From an uncultured Psychroserpens sp. (lineage in GTDB: Bacteria; Bacteroidota; Bacteroidia; Flavobacteriales; Flavobacteriaceae): DNA of 64,000 bases. Position 1 is the stretch's first letter. Each line of letters begins with the position of its first letter. The notes beneath the pieces were generated by a model. The model saw nothing but the letters and a program-made list of their open reading frames with translations, made no database searches and had not been told where the DNA came from. The stretch is taken from positions 461,346 through 525,345 of the forward strand of contig NZ_CANMVN010000002.1 of the NCBI RefSeq assembly GCF_947501425.1, given 5' to 3'. Both the position numbers and the translations under genes were made by a program. This document shows, one piece after another, positions 58,296-64,000 of the stretch.

Positions 58296-58670
58296 ATGAA
58301 GAATACAATTCGAATTTTAAGTGTATTGTTGTTTATAATATCTTTAGGCATGATGGTTTTATATGGTGCCTCTGGACATATCATTAAAATAACTGGAACA
58401 GAAAATTTAATAGATCAATTTTTTTTTGCTGTCAATGTGTTTTCTGCAATAATTCTTATGATTTATTCCTTTAAAAAAGGTAGACTACTAAAGAAAGTTA
58501 CTATTTTAGTTCTTCTTTTAACTCTAGTTTCATTGATATATATATTTTATGAAATTTTAAAAGTAAAAATGAGTGATTTATCAGGATTAATTCCAATATT
58601 AATTTTGTTAATAGCACTATTGTTAGATATCAAAGTATTAAAATTTTTATTGAGTAAGAGTATATCCTAG
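58296..58670 (+). CDS. Candidate immunity protein 2, small multi-pass membrane protein
   Basis: About 124 residues from the ATG at 58296, 4 bases after the B2 stop; the frame is open to 58257, inside B2. The protein is hydrophobic with about four membrane helices (for example ILSVLLFIISLGMMVLYGA, FFFAVNVFSAIILMIYSF, VTILVLLLTLVSLIYIFY, LSGLIPILILLIALLLDI). It does not look alike in sequence to candidate 1, as expected if each matches its own tip. Function is inferred from position. Confidence 0.6.
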   Translation: MKNTIRILSVLLFIISLGMMVLYGASGHIIKITGTENLIDQFFFAVNVFSAIILMIYSFKKGRLLKKVTILVLLLTLVSLIYIFYEILKVKMSDLSGLIPILILLIALLLDIKVLKFLLSKSIS

Positions 58671-58687
58671 CTAGCGCAAGCGTCCAA
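58669..58687. repeat. REP-like remnant after cassette 2
   Basis: CTAGCTAGCGCAAGCGTCC, the complementary half of the element seen after cassette 1, located directly after the stop of candidate immunity gene 2. It appears to be a truncated palindrome. Confidence 0.35.
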
Positions 58688-58709
58688 GTTTGCACTAACA
58701 TCAAATATA

Positions 58710-58737
58710 AAAAGCCATGACTCACATCATGGCTTTT
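58710..58737. terminator. Terminator of RHS cassette 2, shared with response regulator 2
   Basis: An 11-bp stem (58710-58720 with 58727-58737), 6-base loop, with T-rich sequence on both strands. It lies between the convergent cassette 2 and response regulator 2. Confidence 0.75.
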
Positions 58738-58759
58738 ACTTTTTGAATAAATGTTAAGA

Positions 58760-59428
58760 CTAAACAAACCCTTGTGCTCGGGCATGCTCTAATAATCTGG
58801 AATCACCGCCTTTATCAATACAAAAGACTTCTTTTAGTTTGCGCTTACGTAACTCCACAGCACCTAAAGACAAGTGTACCAATTTTGGCAAATCTTTGGT
58901 ACGAGTTCCAATAGATAAATAGTAAAGAATCAATTGATCTACTTTATCAATCACAATATCCTGAGTGATATAACGACGTAAATAACTCATCACTGTTTTA
59001 CTGTAGTATGGTGGTTCTATAATAACGGTCTCGATAGCGTTAATTAATTCTTCAAATGTAATATCACTTTTTACTAACAGGCAATCTGGATTCATTGTTT
59101 TTAATAAGGAGTTGATTTTGATATTACTCTTATATGACGAGAATAAAATAATCTTAGCCGATGGAAATTTGGCCTTAAGCTTCATACTGATATCTTCAGC
59201 AAATAAGACTTTACTTCCTTGACATGGTGGTATATTTATATTAATAAGGGCTAAGTCTATCTCATGATGTCGATCTATTTCTAACACAGAAGCCTCACAA
59301 CTATCTGCGACATTCAACTTAAAAAGATTATTGTCATTATTAAGACTAGAAAAAGCTTTGTGTAAAATATCTACAATTAGCGACTCATTTTCAACAATTA
59401 AAACATTTGTACGATTTTGCATTTTCAA
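58760..59428 (-). CDS. Response regulator 2, pseudo-receiver paralogue of response regulator 1
   Basis: A 222-residue paralogue of the regulator at 41852. The receiver region (1-125) aligns throughout, but the phosphoacceptor Asp is replaced by Asn63 (DLALININIPP), and the acidic pair is Glu13/Asn14. The switch Lys120 (CLLVKSD) and Ser97 are present. The C-terminal LuxR-like region is kept (IDKVDQLILYYLSIGTRTKD, LSLGAVELRKRKLKEVF). With Asn in the phosphorylation site it probably cannot be switched in the standard way. Operator copy 3 lies about 184 bases before its start. Confidence 0.85.
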   Translation of the reverse strand: MKMQNRTNVLIVENESLIVDILHKAFSSLNNDNNLFKLNVADSCEASVLEIDRHHEIDLALININIPPCQGSKVLFAEDISMKLKAKFPSAKIILFSSYKSNIKINSLLKTMNPDCLLVKSDITFEELINAIETVIIEPPYYSKTVMSYLRRYITQDIVIDKVDQLILYYLSIGTRTKDLPKLVHLSLGAVELRKRKLKEVFCIDKGGDSRLLEHARAQGFV

Positions 59429-59598
59429 ATAATTTATAGGGTGATTTACCCTTCTGTGACGAAAAACTCATTTTGTTACCCAGGATTTTCTAAATTTTTA
59501 TGGTGAAGCATCCCATATAAACACTACCCTTTTGAAGAATTTAATTATAAATTCAACATCTAAAAACAATCACAAATAATGCCACAAACAGCATGAAC

Positions 59599-59638
59599 AC
59601 TAGGGTTTCAGCATAGTTTCACTAAGGTAAAACCTTAA
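59599..59638 (+). promoter_or_regulatory. Operator-like dyad, copy 3
   Basis: The core CATAG-TTTCA-CTAAG lies at 59612-59626, one base off the dyad in the left arm. The left flank ACTAGGGTTTC equals that of copy 4. It is followed by AAAACCTTAA. It is nearest to response regulator 2 (about 184 bases upstream). Confidence 0.5.
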
Positions 59639-59798
59639 TATTAGGCCATGTTTTGGCAAGTACATTTATACATATAAAAAAGTTTAAAATGAGTGAAAAA
59701 AAATCTATTAGATGGTAGTTCATTCTTCATATTTTAAAAATTCTTAGCTCTATTTTATAGACGTCTTAGACTGAAAATGGTTGCGTTCAACAAATCAT

Positions 59799-59839
59799 AA
59801 CTAGGGTTTCTGCTTAGTTTTACTAAGGTTTAGCCTTAG
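59799..59839 (+). promoter_or_regulatory. Operator-like dyad, copy 4
   Basis: The core CTTAG-TTTTA-CTAAG lies at 59813-59827, with flanks AACTAGGGTTTC and GGTTTAGCCTTAG. It lies 64 bases before the first gene of the right wing. About 25 of 33 aligned positions match the reverse complement of copy 2. Confidence 0.65.
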
Positions 59840-59890
59840 CAAAAAAAGAGGTGATACCGCTAATTTTATATTCATAAAAAATATGAAGTT

Positions 59891-60250
59891 ATGTCAAAAA
59901 AAATATGGATAATCCTACTGGTGTTTGCCGTTTTCAACTGTGAAGAACTTATTGAAGTGGAAGATATTTCAAATGAAACAGTTACCATTTTAGCACCTTC
60001 AAACAATCTGGTTATTGATAATACCAATATTAATTTTAGTTGGCAACCCTTAGATTTTGCTGATGAATATCAACTTCAAATAGCATCACCAAATTTTGAC
60101 AATGCTGAAGAAATTGTTGAGGATACTTTAATTAGCAACACCAACTTTTCAAAAATTTTAGCTACAGGTGATTATCAATGGCGTGTAAAAGCGACAAACT
60201 TTGCCTACGAGACTTTATATACTACTCAAAATTTAACCATTGAAGACTAA
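59891..60250 (+). CDS. Small lipoprotein with a fibronectin-like domain (first gene of the right wing)
   Basis: A 119-residue protein with a short lipoprotein signal (MSKKIWIILLVFAVFNC, Cys17). The rest has the spacing of a fibronectin-III-like β-sandwich: INFSWQPLDFADEYQLQIAS, then GDYQWRVKATN. It heads the operon with PilP/GspC and pseudopilins. A pilotin or secretin-associated lipoprotein is possible because the secretin lacks a partner in the left wing, but that is inference. Its stop lies 11 bases inside the next gene. Confidence 0.75.
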   Translation: MSKKIWIILLVFAVFNCEELIEVEDISNETVTILAPSNNLVIDNTNINFSWQPLDFADEYQLQIASPNFDNAEEIVEDTLISNTNFSKILATGDYQWRVKATNFAYETLYTTQNLTIED

Positions 60251-60698
60251 GAAAAAAACATACACATTATTATTTTTTGTTCTCATAGTTTGGGGAACCA
60301 TAGCTTATAAAATTATTTCTGCTCTTAATCCTGAACTACCAGAAATACAACAGAATACCTTTGTAGCCACTACCAATTATAAAATAGACACCAAAATTGA
60401 TACCTTCTCTATAACTAAAGTAGATAGAGATCCTTTTCTGGACACACGTACTCAAAAAACGGTCAAAAGAACTTCAGCGAATATTAAACCCGTAAAGTGG
60501 AAATCGATAGCGTATCAAGGTATTATTAAGCAACAAAAAAACAGGCAACAGATTTTCATTATTACCATCAGTGATATTCAGTATTTATTAAAAAAAGGAC
60601 AAGTAAAAGATAGTATAACATTGGTACATGGTAATGCTAAATCTGTAACGATGCGCTATAAAAATCGGTTGAGATCATTTCCGCTAAATAAAAAGTGA
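60240..60698 (+). CDS. PilP/GspC-like protein (TTG start)
   Basis: A 152-residue protein. One N-terminal membrane helix (about 8-26) is followed by a stretch with the motif DRDPFLD, and then a small β-domain (KWKSIAYQGIIKQQKNRQQI, then YLLKKGQVKDSITLVH, VTMRYKNR) that matches the pattern of PilP/GspC homology-region domains. In the family this domain links inner-membrane parts to the secretin N0 domain. TTG at 60240 overlaps the lipoprotein gene by 11 bases; there is no earlier ATG in frame. Assignment rests on motif pattern and operon context. Confidence 0.65.
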   Translation: MKTKKKTYTLLFFVLIVWGTIAYKIISALNPELPEIQQNTFVATTNYKIDTKIDTFSITKVDRDPFLDTRTQKTVKRTSANIKPVKWKSIAYQGIIKQQKNRQQIFIITISDIQYLLKKGQVKDSITLVHGNAKSVTMRYKNRLRSFPLNKK

Positions 60699-61957
60699 TG
60701 AAAAAACTAAAAGCAGGTTCTTTACAATTGGTCACATTTGTTGTGGTGGTTATCGCATTGCTATTATCTGCATTTATTATGTTGATTCATATTCATAGGC
60801 AATTTAGATTAAAAACAGATCATATTATAGATACTGTAGGCTTAACACATCATGGAATCAACCAAACCTTATACAACAATCTAAAATATGAGGATACAGT
60901 AGCTATAGACTTAAACTCTGAAGACTATAAATCACTACAGGTCCATAAGAGTTTTTGGGGTATCTATGAAAAAGTACATACAACTGCAACGGTAAAAACC
61001 TTTAGTCTAAAAAAAACGGCATTAGTTGGTGCTATACAAATTGAAACAAAACAACCTACTCTGGTACTAAAGGATAATAATAAACCATTAGTGCTTGTAG
61101 GTCATACTATCATCGATGGCGATGCTTATCTTCCTGAACGCGGCATAAAATCAGGGAATATAGCAGGTACATCTTATTATAGAGAAACATACATCAACGG
61201 TAAAATTTCTGAGTCTAAAGGACTACCAAAAATTGAAGCTAATCTATTAAACTACATTAATACACTTGAGCATTATAGTGCATTTAGAGAGACTAATAAA
61301 GATGATTTAAGTTTAGAGCATTCAAAACAACATAACAATACTTTTGAAAACACTGAAAAACGGATATACAGTTCTAATGACCTATATCTATCTGACATTG
61401 AAATAACAGGTCATATTAGTATTCATTCTGAAACAAAAATAGTCATAGATAAGTCGGCTCAACTTACTGATGTTATACTCATAGCACCAATAATTGAAAT
61501 TAAAGACTATGTATGTGGAACCTTTCAAGTGTTTGCAACTAAACAAATCGATGTTGGAAAACATGTGGTTTTAGACTACCCTTCGACACTATTATTAAAG
61601 AATGATGTAAGCAAAAATGACAAAGACAAGGCAAATATGATCTTTATTGACAATCATTCAATTATTAAAGGTCATATTGTTTCTTTAGGTAAAACAGCAT
61701 CTGATAATTATGAACCTCAAATTAAAATCAATCCAAGTACACTAATCAAAGGAGTCATCTATTGTCAACAAAATCTAGAACTCAGAGGCACAGTAGATGG
61801 AAGTGTTTTTACAAATAATTTCATAATTAAAGAGGCTGGTTCTATCTATCAGAATCATCTATACAATGCCAAAATAAGTAATGATGCCTTAGACTCTAGG
61901 TTTATTACGTTGCCATTCGAAAATTCTAAAAAAGATATCGCAAAATGGTTATACTGA
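60698..61957 (+). CDS. GspK/PilX-like large minor pseudopilin
   Basis: About 419 residues from ATG 60698, which overlaps the preceding stop by one base (a GTG three bases upstream is an alternative). The N-terminus MKKLKAG|SLQLVTFVVVVIAL is a prepilin-type helix with a Gly -1 but no Glu at +5, as in GspK. The large globular part has β-strand repeats with periodic hydrophobics (LVLKDNNKPLVLVGHTIID, DIEITGHISIHSETKIVID, FQVFATKQIDVGKHVVLD) like a bactofilin or β-helix. GspK-like proteins sit at the pseudopilus tip. It overlaps the next gene by 13 bases. Confidence 0.65.
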   Translation: MKKLKAGSLQLVTFVVVVIALLLSAFIMLIHIHRQFRLKTDHIIDTVGLTHHGINQTLYNNLKYEDTVAIDLNSEDYKSLQVHKSFWGIYEKVHTTATVKTFSLKKTALVGAIQIETKQPTLVLKDNNKPLVLVGHTIIDGDAYLPERGIKSGNIAGTSYYRETYINGKISESKGLPKIEANLLNYINTLEHYSAFRETNKDDLSLEHSKQHNNTFENTEKRIYSSNDLYLSDIEITGHISIHSETKIVIDKSAQLTDVILIAPIIEIKDYVCGTFQVFATKQIDVGKHVVLDYPSTLLLKNDVSKNDKDKANMIFIDNHSIIKGHIVSLGKTASDNYEPQIKINPSTLIKGVIYCQQNLELRGTVDGSVFTNNFIIKEAGSIYQNHLYNAKISNDALDSRFITLPFENSKKDIAKWLY

Positions 61958-62271
61958 AAAAAATAAAAGCGTCTACTCTTATGGAAACATTGATTGCTAC
62001 AGTGCTAATAATGGTCATATTTATTTTATCCAGCTTGATATTAAATAATCTATTTGCCAGCACAGTTAAGCATAACATGAGGGCTATAAAAGCTAAAACA
62101 AATGAATTGGAATATCTATATATAAACAAGAAGATTGAGCTACCGTTTCAAGGCGATTTTGAAAATTGGACAATAACCATCACGAATACTAGAAACTCTA
62201 AAATTGTAAAGATGAAAGCTTTTAATGATATGTCTAATCAGTTAATTGAAAAAGATTTACAAAAAAAATGA
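61945..62271 (+). CDS. GspI-like minor pseudopilin
   Basis: A 108-residue pseudopilin. The leader KKIKA precedes STLMETLIATVLIMVIFILS, with Glu at +5 and cleavage after Ala. The C-terminal part is short and fits GspI in size. Position between GspK-like and GspJ-like genes supports this. It overlaps the next gene by 4 bases. Confidence 0.7.
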   Translation: MVILKKIKASTLMETLIATVLIMVIFILSSLILNNLFASTVKHNMRAIKAKTNELEYLYINKKIELPFQGDFENWTITITNTRNSKIVKMKAFNDMSNQLIEKDLQKK

Positions 62272-62720
62272 GAATAAAAGCAAATGCATTTACATTAAAC
62301 GAAATTGTTATTGTGATGATTATATCAGTCATAGTCATCGGGTTATCATTTACAGTGTTATCCTTAGTAAAAAAACACATGTATGCTATTGAACAGAACT
62401 TGTATTTAAATACAGAATTCAATCGTTTAGAACAAGCGTTATGGATTGATATCAATAATTATAGATCTATACGATATTCGGAAAACACATTGAGTTTTGA
62501 ATCCATCATTGATTCTATAAACTACCAGTTTGATTCTAATTGCATTATTAGAGATAAAGACACATTTAATATTCAATTAGAGGCTAAGCGACTCTATTTT
62601 AACGGATCTCAAATAACTCAAGGTAAGGTAGATGGAATACAACTGTTATTAGCAAAACAATATAAAAATCAATCATTATTTGTTTTTAAATATAATGATG
62701 CATTAGAATTTATGAATTAA
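62268..62720 (+). CDS. GspJ-like minor pseudopilin
   Basis: A 150-residue pseudopilin. The leader MRIKANA is followed by FTLNEIVIVMIISVIVIGLS with Glu at +5. The rest includes LEQALWIDINNYRSIRYS and a mixed α/β region, as in GspJ. It would complete the GspI-J-K tip. The next gene, GspF-like, overlaps its stop by one base. Confidence 0.7.
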   Translation: MRIKANAFTLNEIVIVMIISVIVIGLSFTVLSLVKKHMYAIEQNLYLNTEFNRLEQALWIDINNYRSIRYSENTLSFESIIDSINYQFDSNCIIRDKDTFNIQLEAKRLYFNGSQITQGKVDGIQLLLAKQYKNQSLFVFKYNDALEFMN

Positions 62721-63853
62721 TGGCTTTTCAATTAGACAATATTAAAACAAAAAATCATGGTAATAACAGTGCCATAGATACTAGTTCTATTTTAGACAAA
62801 GAAATTATATCTTTTAAAAAGGCATTTTCTAATAAAACTAAAGAAGATCTTTATACTGAGCTAAGTGTATTACTCAAAGCAGGAATACATATTAAAGATG
62901 CAATTCAATTAATTAAAAACTCTACAAAAAAAAATAAAACACAATCAATCTTACAGTCAATTATAGATGATATTGTTACAGGTAAAAGTTTATCAGAATC
63001 TATTAAAACGAAAAAAGAATTCTCTAACTATGAATACTATTCACTCAAAATTGCAGAAGAAACAGGGTCTACAGAAAAGATTACAATGCAATTAGGCAAT
63101 TTCTATTTCAGAAAAAATGAACAACGCAAACAACTTATAAATGCTATAACTTATCCATCTATAATATTAAGTACAGCTATCTTGGTTGTTATATTCATGC
63201 TACAATTCGTTGTGCCAATGTTTGAAGACATATTTAAACAACAACATGTGGAGCTGCCTTCAGTTACAATATTTGTAGTTAATGCTTCAGCTTTCATAAA
63301 ATCTTATGGTTGGATTATTATAATGATTATCTTGCTGCTGTTTATATCGAGACAATTTATCAATAAAAAAGAATGGTATAAAAAAGCCAAAGCAATTATA
63401 ATTTCTAAAATTCCGTTTATAGGCAATTTTGTAAAAACAGTTTACTTATCTCAATTCACACAAGCAATTTCACTACTCTCAGCCTCTAAAATTCCAATAG
63501 TCAATAGTGTCGGTTTGGTAAAAGAAATGATAGATTTTCAGCCATTGACAAGTGCATTAATTATAGTTGAAGAACAATTACTAAAGGGAAAATTATTGAG
63601 TAATGCCTTAAGTGAACATAAATTATTTGATGCTAAAATGATTGCATTAGTAAAAGTAGCTGAAGAAACTAATAAGACTGAAGATATGTTTGAAAGATTG
63701 AATAGTCAATATAACACTAAGGTTCTACAGCACTCAAAAATGCTATCGACCATAATGGAACCAATTATTATAATGTTTGTTGGTTTATTTGTTGGTTTTA
63801 TACTTATTGCTATGTATCTACCAATGTTTAAACTGAGTACTATACTAGGCTAG
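62720..63853 (+). CDS. GspF/PilC-like inner-membrane platform protein
   Basis: A 377-residue polytopic inner-membrane protein of the T2SSF family that forms the platform contacted by GspE. Two tandem repeats are visible: helical cytoplasmic parts (LYTELSVLLKAGIHIKDAIQ and FTQAISLLSASKIPIVNSVG) and membrane helices (LSTAILVVIFMLQFVVPMF, GWIIIMIILLLFISRQF, PIIIMFVGLFVGFILIAMYL). The final APMF-like ending YLPMFKLSTILG is typical. It is the last gene of the right wing; no + strand terminator is obvious after it. Confidence 0.9.
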   Translation: MAFQLDNIKTKNHGNNSAIDTSSILDKEIISFKKAFSNKTKEDLYTELSVLLKAGIHIKDAIQLIKNSTKKNKTQSILQSIIDDIVTGKSLSESIKTKKEFSNYEYYSLKIAEETGSTEKITMQLGNFYFRKNEQRKQLINAITYPSIILSTAILVVIFMLQFVVPMFEDIFKQQHVELPSVTIFVVNASAFIKSYGWIIIMIILLLFISRQFINKKEWYKKAKAIIISKIPFIGNFVKTVYLSQFTQAISLLSASKIPIVNSVGLVKEMIDFQPLTSALIIVEEQLLKGKLLSNALSEHKLFDAKMIALVKVAEETNKTEDMFERLNSQYNTKVLQHSKMLSTIMEPIIIMFVGLFVGFILIAMYLPMFKLSTILG

Positions 63854-63934
63854 TACAAGTCTTTTTTAAATCCAACAATAAAAAGTAATTATCTATGTAG
63901 TTAGTTCACATTTCATAAAAACAGGATATAAAAA

Positions 63935-63967
63935 AAACCCTTTACAGTTAAACACTATAAAGGGTTT
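63935..63967 (-). terminator. rRNA operon terminator
   Basis: A 14-bp stem (63935-63948 with 63954-63967, one mismatch) and a 5-base loop, followed by T-rich sequence on the minus strand just after the 5S rRNA end. Confidence 0.8.
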
Positions 63968-63974
63968 CAAAAAA

Positions 63975-64000
63975 GGCGACGACCTACTCTCCCACGATTG
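63975..64000 (-). rRNA. rrf: 5S rRNA, 3' end only
   Basis: Read on the minus strand, the last bases are CGTGGGAGAGTAGGTCGTCG followed by CC, the typical 3' end of a Bacteroidota 5S rRNA. The rest lies outside the window. It marks an rRNA operon that converges on the right wing. Confidence 0.88.

Larger units (their letters stand above)
59429..59890. other. Control region between response regulator 2 and the right secretion wing
   Basis: 462 bases without a gene. It holds operator copies 3 and 4 in tandem, about 200 bases apart, and AT-rich sequence. No TAnnTTTG element was seen on either strand. The divergent genes on both sides could share this region. Confidence 0.6.

Overview
The window comes from a marine-type Flavobacteriaceae genome (Bacteroidota). 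The evidence is low GC, the gliding and type IX secretion genes gldJ, porU and porV, a Bacteroidota-type yidC-pyrG pair, Bacteroidota promoters of the form TTG-N18/20-TAnnTTTG, almost no Shine-Dalgarno sequences, and several TTG starts. No genus can be named from the sequence alone.

Positions 1-35500 are mostly housekeeping. They hold the 5' part of yidC, pyrG, a double GNAT protein, a DUF4349 lipoprotein, a TTG-started membrane protein/lipoprotein pair, an SDR/M28-peptidase pair, pyruvate dehydrogenase E1 (fused type) and E2, cytidine deaminase, porV-porU, divergent gldJ with murF, two tRNA-Val genes, an accessory Hsp70 with a small GrpE-like protein, an exbB-exbD-tonB-folC run, nhaD, a glutamate-type dehydrogenase, anmK, an acyl-CoA dehydrogenase and a PIF1-type helicase with HRDC.

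Positions 35574-63853 form one accessory island. A type II secretion/type IV pilus-like machine is split into two wings that face away from each other. The left wing (- strand) encodes a response regulator, a major pseudopilin (GspG-like), a prepilin peptidase, GspE, the secretin GspD, a PilM/PilN (GspL-like) protein and a PilO (GspM-like) protein. The right wing (+ strand) encodes a small lipoprotein, a PilP/GspC-like protein, GspK-, GspI- and GspJ-like pseudopilins and GspF. Between the wings lie two tandem RHS cassettes. Each has a secreted YD-repeat protein A, a secreted RHS-core protein B with a unique C-terminal tip, and a small multi-pass membrane protein that is a candidate immunity protein. 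A second response regulator, a paralogue of the first, sits beside the right wing.

Four copies of a dyad (CTTAG-N5-CTAAG and close variants) lie upstream of the left wing and RHS cassette 1 (shared), RHS cassette 2, response regulator 2, and the right wing. The two cassette copies are about 170 bp from their start codons. This, the split layout and the paired regulators suggest one co-regulated secretion and toxin-delivery system. That reading is inference: parts and motif are visible in the sequence, the functional link is not. The two regulators have complementary receiver defects: one keeps the phosphoacceptor Asp but has Arg in place of the switch Lys, the other keeps Lys but has Asn in place of Asp.

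The window ends in the 3' end of a 5S rRNA gene (- strand) with its terminator, so an rRNA operon lies just outside and converges on the island.
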